This document shows positions 41,706-54,716 of a stretch of DNA of 64,000 nt, piece by piece. The position numbers and the translations under genes are program-made. The notes below the pieces were generated by a model that worked only from the letters and a program-made list of their open reading frames with translations, was not told the origin of the DNA and searched no databases. Where the stretch lies: assembly GCA_900088475.1 (NCBI GenBank), contig FLMG01003379.1, forward strand, positions 1 through 64,000. Reading direction: 5' to 3'. How positions within the stretch are numbered: the stretch's first letter is position 1; each line of letters opens with the position of its first letter. Source of the stretch: Hyphochytrium catenoides. Lineage: Eukaryota; Sar; Hyphochytriomycetes; Hyphochytriales; Hyphochytriaceae.

Positions 41706-44700
41706 ATGGTTATCGCATCCGAGAAGCTCCATGAAGATCTGCAGCAGCAGGTAGGAGAAGCCGAGGCCACTGGTCAGCTTTTGTCAGTGTAGAGCTCCGG
41801 CAGGTACTCCATTACATATTATTGAGTCGTCGGCGGAGGACTTCCCTGTCACGTGAAAATTGGCGTGGGATGCAGAACATCAACGTCCCAAGCGAGCTGG
41901 TAAGACTGGCCAGGGCATTTCTTGCAATGCGCTGCACTGAAAGCGTGTTATGACAAACCTCTGCTTGTCTGCTGAACAGCCTTTGCTTCCAATAAAGGGA
42001 AGGGTCCTCTTCCCTGGGGGTCTGATCAGACTCTCAATAGGTGGGTTCGGGGACAGTTTGCTCCAATCTCCGTTTCATGACTGATTCCGCCTTGCAGGCC
42101 GATCGAAGTCAGTAAAGCTTGTGGAATCATCTATATGGGAAAACTATCAGCGAAGGAAAGTATCATTAGTAGGTAAGGAAACCTAATGCAGCAGCCAGAT
42201 ACACTCTCTCTTGGGTGGATGCTGAAAAGAAACCTGTGAAACAGCAATCTTCACTAAGAGGGAGGATTCGCATGAGCAGAATGATGGCTCTCAGCTTAAT
42301 ATACCAAAGCCAGCGACCGTTACGATTGACAGTGGCACCACAGCAGTCTATGCGGTCGGTACTGCAGGCCGCGTAGTCCAGGTAATTGACAACTAGACAT
42401 CGAAGCAACAGAAGGTAGTAGATGTCGGAAGGCAAGGGTGTGTTCGGCATAAGAGGTACAAAGCTATCAAGAGGAGCTAGGGTAAGCGGAACCAGGGGCA
42501 GATAATCTCCAGCACAGGACTTGTTTGAGGGCAGGCGTTCTTCACGCACCATATCATGTTATATGGACTTTCTCATTGGTCTTTCTCTGCTGCCTTTATG
42601 TCTTATAGCTTTCTCGGACATCGGGGGACCAAGGTTTCCACTTCTCAATATTGGTAGAGGGTATCAGCCGTATCAAGCTCCTCAGTACCGTCCAGCAAGA
42701 GCCGTACCACATTGTTAAGGTGTCTAGGATCAAGGATACACTGCCCTCCAACTCTGTTCACATCAAAGCCCTAACGCTTAGTCTTCGGGACAGTGTGAAA
42801 TCTTTGCTGGACGCAGCCAAGGTCTGTTAGTCTTCTTCTCACCTTAGGGTCCAACTTCACTAAGTTTAGCGTCCTCCTGCACATCGAAAGTTGGCCTCAT
42901 ATATATATCCCCATTAGCGCTACCGTGGCTAGACTTCATTGCCCTTCTTAGCACTCACCAATTATCGGCGGCATGCATCCGCGCCTTCTATTGTCTCATT
43001 TAATGTGTCCCCCATCTCCCCCTGCAGACCAAGAATACTCAGATTGTCAGCCGCACCAAGGATATTCTTGATGCGATTGGCAAATCTTCACCAGGGGAGC
43101 TGACAGACCTGCTCGTTTCCAACCTGGACCTGTCAGTGGAGGAGAAGCAGGCAGTTCTGGAGTCGTCAGATCTCGGAAAGAAGATTGAACTTGCTCTAAG
43201 GTTGATCCAGGCGCAAATTGAAGTTCTTAGTGTGTCCAACAAGATCCAGACTCAGATCCAGGGTCAGATAAATGACACCAGAAAGGAATACTTCTTGAGA
43301 CAACAGCTGAAGGTAAATCAAGGAGATGGAGGAATATGAAAAGGGAGAAGAAGAGAGAATGGATCTGAGCACTAGGGTTCGTAAGTGGACTATACGTTTA
43401 TCACAGCGAGGTAGGAAGTGCTCTCAGGCTCTCTATGTCCGGTTAGGCCATCAAAGAAGAGCTGGGAGAAGGAGCGGTTGAGAATGAGGACGACGACGTA
43501 TCAAGGCTGGAAGAGAAGCTAGAGCGCTGTGGCCTGCCTAGTGATGTCAACAAAGTCACAACCAAGGAGCTACGTAGATTGCGCTCTATGCAGGTAAAAT
43601 CCAGCTTGGAAGAGGAGCCTTGTTTCTATGCGTCCCGACCCTCTCATTGTCGCGTTATCGTTCGCTTAGCCAGCACAGCCAGAGTACAATGTAATTCGCA
43701 CATACTTGGAGTGGATCTCCGATTTGCCATGGAGTTGCGAAAGTAGAGACCTGCTAGACATGGAGCGCGTACAGAGCCAGCTCGACCACGATCACTACGG
43801 TCTAGAGAAGGTAACAATTCGAACCCCTAGAGGGCAAGACGCGAGACGACTCCCAGTTTAGGGAATCGTGGTCTACGTGGAGGATGCGGTGCCATACCTA
43901 TTTGGGTGGAACAGGATGGCATAGTGATCCTCCAATCGTCATATCGCTTTGACACTCGTTTCACAATTCTCCTTCTTCTTACCAAAAGGTAAAGCAGCGG
44001 ATCGTCGAGTACATCGCGGTTCGCCGCCTAACGGCATCAATGAAAGGCCCGATCCTCTGCCTGGTGGGACCACCAGGTGTGGGAAAGACCTCGTTAGGAA
44101 AGTCTATTGCCACAGCTATCGGGAGGAATTTTCAGGTACAGTTCAAACTTGATCTCAATCTAGGCACGTTCTCTTCTTCCGCACTATCATGCTATTGGAG
44201 GACTCTCGTCTTTTGTCTTTTACACTATGGTACTTGAAAATGATCAGAGAACGTTGAGACTTGGTTTGTGTCACTAGAGGACTCCTTTCTCCTTATTATG
44301 TACTTGTACGTACGCCTGCAAAAACTAGACATCTGCTGAATGAGCTTTGTTGTAGAGGATCTCGCTGGGAGGAGTGCACGATGAATCAGAGATCAGAGGC
44401 CATCGACGGACTTATGTCGGCGCGCTGCCCGGAAAGATTCTTCACGCGTTGAAGCGTGCTGGAAGCAAGAACCCTGTCTTGCTCCTAGATGAAGTAGGCC
44501 TCCTGCCCTCTGACTTTGACCTTTATGCAGGGTAGTGACGTCGTCCCGGCATGGCCTCCAACACGATCAATATTCTCATACTCAGTAGCCCACTTCCGTC
44601 CCTAGAAGTCCCATTAATCTTCAGCTGAACTGTGGGTCCTAATGTACCTGTTTCATATGGCAGATTGACAAGGTCTCGTCCGGTGGTCGGGGTGATCCTT

Positions 44701-47296
44701 CGTCTGCTCTACTGGAGGTGCTTGACCCATCACAGAACGACACCTTCTCGGATCACTACCTAGCCCTTCCATTCGACCTCTCACGCGTGATGTTTATAGC
44801 CACGGCAAATACTCTGGACACTATACATCCCGCGCTGTTGGATAGGTGAGAATGCGTTTAGATCCGATTTTGATGTCATGACGGACTCAGCCGTCTTTCG
44901 GATGGCTCATCGGTATATTGCTATGGATGACTTTAGAACGTTTAGATGGTCTGGGTTCCTGCTTTTGGTGATCAAGTCTAGTAATCTTCTCTTGCCATTG
45001 CGGACCACTTGTCTCTTCTCTCTTTACCCTTAGATATCGTCATGAGGGTCCTCCGCCTGCGTCGGACGCTATCTGCTTGGCGTGGACTTCCTCTCCTCTG
45101 CTAACCTTCCTCTTGGCTTTATAAACAGAATGGAAGTGATAAATATTCCAGGCTACACAATGGACGAGAAGGTCAACATTGCCCGGAAATATCTTCTGCC
45201 AAGACAGGTCAAGCTAAATGGGCTTAGGGAAGAGGAGTTGGAGATGGATGATAACTGCATCCGCCTCCTCATCTCAAGGTGGTCATTAACCTCAAGCAGT
45301 CCTGAGTTCAACTTGTTGTTACATTCTCATTTAGCCGTAAAGGTCTGAGAGTTCTTGGACTTAAAAAGTGTGCAAGGGTTGACGACACTTGTTTGCTCTT
45401 ACGGCCCGTCCGCCTAGTTACACGCGAGAGGCTGGAGTTAGAAATCTTGAAAGGGAAATAGCTGCCATATGCCGATATGCAGCGGTTAAAGTGGTAGAGA
45501 AGCTTCCGCAGCCCTTCTCGGCCGAACCAGGTAACCAGTACCACCTCTGAGCTTTGGTTCCTAGGTTTAGCCTATCTGTAGCCGGCCTTTGGATTTTCCC
45601 AAAGCTCTGGCATCTGCTGGTATCCTCCTCTGGTCTCAATTCTAGATGGCTAAGGCACTGAGCAGGTGTTGTTGAGGCCAAAGCCACCGAAAGTAAAGTG
45701 CCAGAGGAGATCGAGACCAAGGACAAATGCAGGTAGGGATCAAGAAGATGAAGGGGGAAGAGGACGTATTATTGAATGAAAAGGGAGGTAGAGTTTGAGG
45801 AAGCGCTCAGGCACGGGCCCTAGTCAAAGAGAGAGATGTGTCCAATCAATGAGAGTTTAACTAACTTCCACCAACTACACTATAGCCCTCATCCGGCTCA
45901 GGATAGAGAATTTCAGTTCCGCACGGTAGTAGACAAGGCACTCATGGAGGAGATTCTAGGCTCGGAGAGATATACAGGAGAAGTGGCGCTCAGGGTGGCC
46001 ACTCCAGGGGTAAGATTTACTTTACGAGTAATGGGCAGAGATAAACAAGAATAGCAGGAAGGGGCTTGAGAAGGGCTGTGAAGAGGTCGCGGAGCAAGGG
46101 AATTGCGTCTTCTTGCACGGATGAATGGGAGGTTTTGGCGGTAGGATGCAGTGTCATCAGGTGTCTCTGAGAGCGTAACGAGGTTGCGAACGACCTGTTA
46201 GTGAGTGATAGGTGTTTCAGATGAATAATGAGAGGCTAACTGCCGGATAGAGGCCTAGAGGTTCAAGACTGAACGTTTTCGAATAGGTTGCTACAGGTCT
46301 AGCATGGACCCCTACCGGGGGAGAGATCCTCTTCGTTGAAGCTACCCGAATGGCAGGCAGCGGCCAGTTGAAGTTAACAGGGAAGCTGGGCGAGGTGATG
46401 AAGGAGTCCGCAAATCTGGTGCTGAGTTGGATCAGGTAGGCATTGTTAAGGTACCTGATTGCCTCGTGTTAGCCTTATCCTAAAGTACTCTTCTTGCTTG
46501 TATAGGAGCAATCCCAAATTGATAGCTCTTGCAATGGGGCTGGAGAGCGACGATGTGAATCCTTTTGACTACGACTCGCACTTTGACCTTCACCTACATT
46601 TTCCAGCGGGGGCAGTCCCTAAAGATGGGCCGAGTGCAGGATTGGCCATTGTGATGGCACTTCTTTCGCTGCTCTCTTCCATCTCGGTGCCAGGAGATGT
46701 CGCTATGACAGGAGAAGTATCACTTCGAGGCCTAGTATTACCCGTTGGAGGTGAGTTGGCCTTTAACACCTCCATTTATGACTAGACCACTGAATGCCAG
46801 TGCAAGTCCAGAAGCACCTATCCTGGTGCTGCTCTTTTTGCCTGTTGACTACTATTTGCTCATAGTGTCTTTCTCCCACAGGTATCAAAGAAAAAGTTTT
46901 GGGTGCGCATAGGGCAGGGATCAAGCGGGTGGTGCTCCCTAGAAGGAATAACCGAGATGTGACGGATTTGCCGAAAGAGATAAGGAAAGATATCGAGTTT
47001 GTCCTCGTGTCCAATGTAAGCAAACTAAAAGAGTTTATGACACCTCTATAGAGGCCGCCGGAGGTTGGATAACAAATGGACTTAGGGGTACTGAACTCTT
47101 GCAATGCGTTCAATGGATTTACGTACACGTCTGTCACACTTTGTTTCCCATCTGCTGGGCAGTCGCATTGCCTCAGTCCTGATGTTTTATTTTGCTTCAA
47201 CGCTTAATATAGGTCTTCGAGGCCATAAGCGCAGTCTTTGCGGGAAAGACTGTTGTACCTGAGTTTCCTTCAAATCCAAAGGATGGACCAGGGTAA
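41706..47296 (+). CDS. LONP2: Lon protease, peroxisomal LONP2/Lon2-like
   Basis: Lon is an ATP-dependent serine protease. The first exon (ATG 41706, [15 protein letters not shown]) joins in frame to [19 protein letters not shown], the start of the LON substrate domain, leaving no room for a mitochondrial presequence. The [16 protein letters not shown] region resembles plant Lon2. About 20 exons follow: [19 protein letters not shown], the Walker [14 protein letters not shown], Walker [59 protein letters not shown], and the protease core with catalytic Ser in [10 protein letters not shown] and Lys in [15 protein letters not shown]. The terminal exon either stops at TAA 47294-47296 or splices on (GTAAGG at 47293). 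I see no clear C-terminal SKL-type signal, so peroxisomal location is inferred from the N-terminus only. Confidence 0.9.
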
Positions 47297-47789
47297 GGCT
47301 TCTTCTTTCGACACCTTAGCAGTGCTGAGCTGACGTTATATCTCGTCGTATGTCTCGTGGTGTCGCATCCAGTGCTGTAAATAACCAGGAGTCGTCACGA
47401 CTCAATTGCCAAAAAAGCGAAGACCAAGTGGGTCCCATCCTTATCAGCTTTCTTTGAGAGCTGTGCCACTACGAACTGTCCTATCCACTTCTCTTGCCTT
47501 ATCTCTCTCAGTGACAACTGTAAGCTCCGTTAAAAGGACACCATTACCGGCGGCACAAGCACATGTCCACTTTTAGCTAAAAAATATGTATATATACAAG
47601 CCTTGTGCTGGAATTCAGGGAAGAACAGTGCTTGTCTTCTAATTGTATATGTTTGGAAGTTGTCCCCTTCTGTCCTTGGCGTCCTTCCTTGCACTGTAAG
47701 CGTCCTCTGTCTATGCGCCAGGAGTGGTAGTAGAATTGGGACAAAGGAAAAAACAGACGCCTCCCTGCCTCTGCTGGTCATCTCTCCTG
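47297..47789. other. Intergenic, convergent Lon/SPT20 3' ends
   Basis: May include a last Lon exon beginning near 47383 (open frame SRHDSIAKKAKTKWVPSLSA). Otherwise nothing is recognised. Confidence 0.4.
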
Positions 47790-50700
47790 TTAACTCTGTC
47801 TTTGCTGCATCTTTAACTTGAGTTGTTGAGCAGCGCTAGTTTGTCCCTTGTTTGCTTCACCTCTTCCTCCTCCTCTGCCATAGCCAGCACCTCCCTGAGC
47901 CCTCCCAGCGTTAGCATTCCGAGCGAACTTGTTCGCTCCATTTGCCTTGTTGACAGTGACAGGCCCAGCACTAGCTCCCGGCCTCATCGCTATCATTCCT
48001 TTAGAATTGGTGATCACAGATGCCGCCTTTGCCTGCTCTCTCTGCTTTAAAATAGCCGTAGAGTTCAATGTTGAAGGGGTGGATGGGAGGGGGGATGGCG
48101 TAGTTGAAAGCTGACCTCCAATCGATGAAGAGCGAAGTGGTGAGGGCGCGGCGATGGGTTGCAAGGCTCGAAGGCGTGCCTCCTCTCTTCTTCTCCTATT
48201 GGCTACTTCTGCAATGTCCGAAGGCAAGGCCACGACGGCTTCGCGTTGTCTTAAATTCATTTGCTGAGATAGGTTGCCCACCGTGTTGCCCTTTCAAAGA
48301 ACAGAGCCGGCCAAAGTAAAAAAGGAGAGCACGTTAGAAAATCACTTGGCAGGACCTCGATCTCAGGCGGTAAGCGGCAAGGGATACAACCCAAGATAGT
48401 GGCCAAAGGAACAAACCCTGGGGCCACAGACATCTTTCAGCCACAACGGACCTAAGACGTAAACAAAGAGTGTGCAAGAATTGAGTGCCCTAAGCAAGGG
48501 GTAGGAGGGGAACCGAAAGCTATGGCGTTCAAGGTCGCTTTAATCCCTACCGCTTTATGTGGAATATTCTGTTGAGGGATCACCCTGATGGTGCTCGCTT
48601 GCTTCACAGCATTAAACTTGGCACAGAAGGCCAAAGCAGCCTTCCAGAAGGCGATGCTGAAAGAGACACACGGAAGTAATGAACGACGTCAGAGGAGCTA
48701 TGGGGCTAACGGTAAGACACCTTGATTGGGGCGAGTAACGAAAGAAAATAAAGAACAGAAGGCGGAAGGACGTCCAGTCCGCCAGGTACAGCTGATCGGA
48801 AGCTGTCGTCACAGCTACGGCAAAGCGGGATTGAAGTTACTTACCTCAGCTTTGAGACTAAGCGATTGTTAAGCACAGTTGTCTGGGTGACCGTCTCAAT
48901 GTTCTCCCTGCCTGACACATCAGGGACACCTGATGGAGTTGGTTGGGCGTCTAGGGTCTGGAGAATAGCAGCGAATTGACTTGCGCCGAGCAAATCGGGT
49001 GGCTCTTCTGTCAACAAACTGTTGAGGACATCTAGAAAAACAACGAGGAGGAGTGGTAAGGTCAGCAATGTTCGTCTCAAACAGAGTGACTTTCTATGCC
49101 CGCCCTTCCCAGTGTAAATTGAGCCAGAGGGTTACCTACCATAGCTTCTAAGTGGATCAGCCACAGCTAAAGCGTCAGCGGTGTTATCAGAGGTGGAGGC
49201 CGGCAGACCGAGAGAGAGGCTTTCCAAAATGGCCGTTGTGGCCGGGTCTTCCTTGGCTTCGCCAACCGCTCCCGCGGGAGATAGAAGACTTGAAGACACC
49301 ACTTGAGCGAGAGAGCCGTCAGGAAAAGCACTGTTCAGGAGCTGCGTTACTGGGTCAAAATCGCTCTCTGTATCTCCATGACGAGGCCCCTCCTTGCCAT
49401 TGAGACCTTTAGAAGCAACTGCTGGTGGTGTCTTTGCAGCATTAGAATACTTCGGGTTCTGAAGAGGAGACCTTGCTCCTTTTGGAGCTGATGCAGTGGG
49501 CGTGGATTGAGCCCTTTCTGCAAGGATTGGTGTCTTGGTACCTGCAGGTAGAATGAACACGAGAGATTTTCGAGTTTTAGTAAACACTCAGGTTATGGGG
49601 CGTAAACCAGATAGATCGCTGCCATCGCCACAGACGAAGTGTAGATGCCGCGGTGAGGAGAAAAGCGACATTCACCAAAGGCTTTCGACAACGGGGACAG
49701 CAGTAGGACAGAACTCAAAAGAACAGAGGGAAAAGAAATGTGTTTAGCTGTCGGACCTTTAGCGCTAAGCTTGGCTGCCTTTTTAGCCTGCTCTGCCAAT
49801 GCAGCCCGAGCGGCTGCTGGTGATAGTCCTTGCTTACCCGACACAGGAACAGATGCCTTCCCAGTCTCCTCTTCCATAGATTGCCCTCGTCCTTTTTTCC
49901 TCGCTCCTGCATTAGGTACGGAAGGTACAGCAGCCTGAGCCTGTTGAGTAGCTGCAGCTGCTCTAGTTAAGATAGCCGACATAGGAGATTCATGGCTCCT
50001 ATATCGGCTTAAAGTGTTTGCTAGGGCAAACTTGCTCTGGAGCTTGTTACAGTTGATCACTGTGGTGGCGACAAACACTTCAGGATTTGGATCCAAGCAC
50101 AAGTCTTCCGCCTGATATAGGGCACGCAAGAGCTTCTCTTCCGCTAACGGGAGGACCGTAGATAGATCAATTTCCTTAGACTTAGGGTCAGCTTGTCTCT
50201 GATGCACAGCTAGATTAAGAGATCGAGCAAAGGATTCGTTGGTCGGTTGGAGGAGAACGCGACGAACTATTGCTCCTTCTTCATGGGCGCTTCCTGAGCC
50301 TGCCACAGCAGGGGTGTGACGTAGGTCCTGGAGCTCAACAATAACGTTCCCATCATAGAAGACGCAGGGTGCCTTATAACACCCAGCGCAAACACGTGAC
50401 AAGAGAGAAAGTTAGGCCAATGGCGCTTCCTCTCAGATGCATGCCAGGCTTGACCAAAAAATAGACAGGACTCCCGGGAAAAAAACAGGCACACGCTTAA
50501 GGGTAATGACAGAAACGATCAGATGCGGACAAGAGACATCCTAAGTGGGCTGTCCCAATGTAACAGAAGCAATTAAGTGTATTTGCAGAGTCTTCGAAGG
50601 CGTCACTGACCAGCTCCAGTAGTTCGTAAGGAATCAGACCAAGGTCAATCATACGTAAGAACTCCCTGAACACAAGTTGGACATTAGACTGGCGAAGGGG

Positions 50701-52073
50701 ACTAGGGTGGCTCTCAGAGTTACGCGTGTCCTGCGCCAGAAACTTATAATCCACCAAACGTGAGCCATCTATAGAGGGACCAGTACTGACAAGGAGCGGA
50801 TGGGATGGGACGAGACGACATTCTCGTCCCTGGAAAACCCATACAATGCCAATAGACAAACCCTGAAGCACTTCTAGCCAGACCCCCGATGCCCTAGCGG
50901 GCCCGTACCTAGTTGTTCTGTCATAGATTCTGGCTGACCCCTCATGATAATTGTTTGCGAGACTTCGAACAACGAAAGCGTCTCGATAAAGTAGAATTGT
51001 AAGGGACGGTTTGAGCCCTACCATCCGATCTAGGACGGGAGTACTTTTAGGGTTATCACCAGCGTCCTACCATACCAGATAGGGAAAGAAGGCAGCAGGG
51101 AGAGGTTAGCGTCAATGGCTTGTGATGATAGGCTTTCGGGATCTAACTAACGAAAGGCGGAAAGAGCAATAGAATTAGCGAGAAAGCCGTGGGTAAGGTC
51201 TATTAGAGGCACACCAACTAGCCATTTTTGTGAGTCCACTCGTAGCGGACTAGAGGGAAGGGGAAGCCAGGCAGGCTGAGAGGGCAGTAGGACAGGGAAA
51301 GAGAGCGGAAAAGAGCGACTTCTGAGGAACATCTCTTTGAGGTTTAGGAAGCTGAAAGGTAATGCATGGCCTACCTCTTCTATCAGCACTCTAGCAATAT
51401 TCTCATCCAGACTTCTTGGCAGACTAGAGGCGAGTTTCGCATAGGGATGGAGCCCTTCCATCTCTACTCTGAGTATCTCTCCTATGCCACGATTGGAGTC
51501 TGAATGACGGGAACGCGGATTAAGTGCTTGTACCGCCCTCTCCTGTCCCGCTCTTACTATTCGAAGGAGCTCAGCATCTTCATGGGTTCGCAGGAGCTTA
51601 GCATCTAAATCTTCTGTCTTTTCCCCGTTGTCCTCCTCCTTCTTGTTTTCAAGTTGAGCAGACTGAAGGACGCGCCATTCCGGACGCGCAATTGTCTCCT
51701 CCCTGCTCGTCGAGTGGCTCTTCAATTTCTTTATCACAGGCCCTGGTTGTAGAGTTCGGGGCCTTTGAGGGTGCAATCTCCGCTTCTTCGTCAATATCTT
51801 TGAGATGCTAAAAGCTAACTTCTCCGCATCCTGGTAAAGAAGGTATTAGTCTTCAGGTCAGATTGGGTCTGCATAAGTAATTCCTCTTTCTATTGGCCTA
51901 GCGCTATTTCCCCCTTCAGGTTATGTCATTGGACAAGCTAGTCCCATCGTAAACCACTTAACGCTTGTACTTACGGGTTTTGCTAGATGACCCAACCGTT
52001 CTTCCTTTCCTTCCCTTGCTTGGGATACGGGGACCCAGGCACTCCGCGGCGCCGCGGTGTCGCTTGAGGTCAT
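47790..52073 (-). CDS. SPT20: SPT20, SAGA complex subunit
   Basis: SPT20 is needed for integrity of the SAGA histone acetyltransferase coactivator. The start ATG is at 52071-52073. The first intron (donor GTAAGT after AKP, acceptor before DAEKLAFSISKILTKK) keeps frame. Exon 2 runs to a donor after ARVLIEE (about 51373). Further exons lie at about 50650-51050, then 49900-50400 with the diagnostic block: YDGNVIVELQDLRHTP, RRVLLQPTNESFARSLNL, QAEDLCLDPNPEVFVATTVI. These match the Spt20 domain of human SUPT20H (VIAEIRDYR and AEPLCLDP). Downstream exons (49140-49550, 48841-49030, 48550-48660) are Ala/Ser/Pro-rich. The last exon (about 48290 to stop 47790) has an RGG-like Gly/Arg tail and a Gln-rich end. 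The middle exon borders are approximate. Confidence 0.8.
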
Positions 52074-54716
52074 GCTTGCCGAGTTTCTGTCAGTAAACCT
52101 CCTCTGGTGTGAGCTCTTCCTCTACAATTCACGTTAAAGTAGCCTTCTAAACTCCCGTTGGCAGAGATGCAGCCAATCGCCCAGGGCCCGAAGGCTGGCA
52201 TCTTAACCTCGCTCAATGTTTCGTTGATCGGTCGACAAATATTTTTGTGCTTCTAATCTCTAGGCAGGCACTGAGAAAAGCATCAGGTGGAGGTGTCACC
52301 TCATCTCGAGATCTCTAATAAAGCTTGCTCCACTCCGCGCGATGTCAAGCTTGCAAGTCATGGACTCTAGTCAATGCTTCTGGGTCAGTCGCTACCCCTG
52401 AAACAAAGAGCTAAGTCTGCTCTTGCCCTGCAGACCAGCCCCACAACTCGGACAACTATTCCTTTGGTCAAAGCTTGTATGGACTTGTTGTCCGTGCTGC
52501 TGCTGCTTGTGATGATGCGCGGAAGAAGTGATTGCGATCAGCAGCTACAGCAGCATTTCGAGTTCTGGTTATCGCAACTGCTTCACCAAAGAATCAATTG
52601 TATGATAAACTGAAGCTGTTCAATAACCTCCCAAAAGGGGTAACCCTCCCAGTCACGCGCCGCCTCACCAAACTTTGATGGACGCTGATATCTATGGATA
52701 AGTTCACGGTGAGTACCTCCTCATCACTATACACCCGGCCTCAGACTGTGTATCTCCTAGGAGACGCGAGTTAAGCTGATCTGTGCTTCTCTTCAGAACA
52801 CCGGAAACTCTTCATCATCAGGCAACAAAGTATAAAGGGAATGTAAAGACACTACTTTCTAACTACTCCGTAGATAATAACAGCTCTCTGTCACTGCTGT
52901 TCTGCTCTGTGACATCATATCCATGACGATCCAGATTTTTGAGGAGATAGTGCCCTGTTCCGCATACGATATCACGGTGATACTGCTCAATACTACGCGC
53001 TATCGCGAGACGGGGGACGGAGGCTGGATGTTCCACCCGATGGGACGAAAGCAGTTTAGCAAATATGCGTTGAAGCTCCATACTTTGTGTAGGCCTCGTC
53101 GAATCTCTGGAGCTAACTAACTGAGCTCTATACCGTTAACTGAGTACAACTGATGGTCAGAACATACTACTATAGAATAGACAGCACCGCCAAAGAGATA
53201 GGAAGTAGTGCTTCACGGAGTTGAGCCACAGGTGTCCATATTGTACCTCATTTTGTTGCTACTAGTGGCGTCACGGAAACATTGACGTGCTGGACTCCGT
53301 CAGTGCAGCCTGCTGCGCGAGCCCATGCTATCCTAATCTTCTTCTGGCACCCTTGGAAAGGGCTTCCAATCATGTGAGTTCCGCGTCGGCGCTTTCCAGA
53401 CCGAAGAAAAGCGTTATTCTGGAGAGGTGTCTGAACGACAGGCTCAATTATTGTCATAAGTAAAGCACCCCACCACTACCAGAATCATTCTTCTTCTTCT
53501 TTTCTTATCTGGTAGAGTTATCGAAGCAACCGTGAGAGATAAAGCAAACTTTTCAAGTCATGAGTCATGAGCATTAGCGGTCTGCTGCCCGTGTTGGCAT
53601 CAAGCCCTGTGTCACCCTCGAATATTTCTAGTTGATGGTCTGTTTTGAGAAGTAGTCTCCGTACTGCCTGTTACGGGTTTATGATCTACGACTAGCAAAA
53701 GGAGGAAGGCTCCTCTTACCTCCTCAACTCATGAGTAGAGGATTTCTTGTCCCTAGCAGCATGCGTTCCGCTCGGGAAAGTAACTCCATTATCAAGAGTA
53801 GCCAATAGAGCATGAGTGGCCTTCTGAAAAGTGAATGACCTGGTTTCTGCTTGAAAGCAAACAGCGTCGATCTACTGGGTTGGCTGGTATTGACATGAGG
53901 TAGATGAATTTCAGAATGAGGCCCATAGCGAACCAGGTTTCCGTCGTTAGCCATAGAAAGGGACTGGAAGAATCAAATGAAACTGGTAGCCGGGCAGACA
54001 TCAGGAGACAACGACGAACAATGCGTGCGTGGTCTGCGATGTGACTCCTCCCCGTTTGATGCAAGATTCTGCAAATCAATAAGCCTTGCCTTCTACTTGA
54101 CAGGGCAAAGAAATACTTCTTTGCTGCTCTTACCTGCTGCTCATCACATCAGGAGAAGTAGAGAGATTGTCAAGCGTCAGGTTAAGCAAGTTCAGTCGCT
54201 GATGATGCCTTTCAGTTGTCTTTGATGATTGAGCTTGGCAAAGCGAGGTGAGTGTGAGTGTGGAAGAGTGATGGAAGGTTTACGAGATGATAGCTGTACG
54301 AGGCAATGATGAACATCCTCTGAGCGTTAGCGGCTCTCCAAGAGTCGTAGTAAGACAGCTGAGATTTGCTCGTCTTTGTTATCTTTCCCCGGATTCTGAT
54401 CTGAGAGCGTAATACGCCCGCCTGGCAAGAGCTGCAATAGCTCCTTCAACGCTCAAAACATCAACCAAAGACGATGAACTTTCTAGCCTTCGCCTGATTC
54501 CCATCCAGAGCACGCAGAACGAAGGTGGATGGCAGCATTCTGCCCGTCATAGTCGAACTGCGGAAGGCGACATCCATAGTGGACCGTGTGGAAGGCTGGG
54601 ATATCGGTGACTTCAGCGACATGGCGTGGGGGTAGTCAGCCAGATCCAGAAGTCTGTTAGTGTGGAGTGGACATCGCTGCGAGGTTAGGGCTGATAGTCC
54701 ACGACGTATTAGCACC
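52074..54716. other. Long intergenic region, no supported gene
   Basis: About 2.6 kb between divergent SPT20 and RME-8. Short open frames on both strands (e.g. 52374-52613, 52923-53120, 53724-54079) show no domain, membrane pattern or splice-consistent continuation. The element CGTTAGCGGCT recurs at 54325-54335. Confidence 0.5.

Noticed and set aside
43805..43830. tRNA-like TTCGAA box
   Set aside because: Only a T-loop-like word; no acceptor stem, D-arm or anticodon arm can be folded around it. No tRNA gene was found in the window.
48104..48319. Plus-strand ORF opposite the SPT20 tail
   Set aside because: Shadow of the Ala/Arg/Gly-rich last SPT20 exon on the minus strand.
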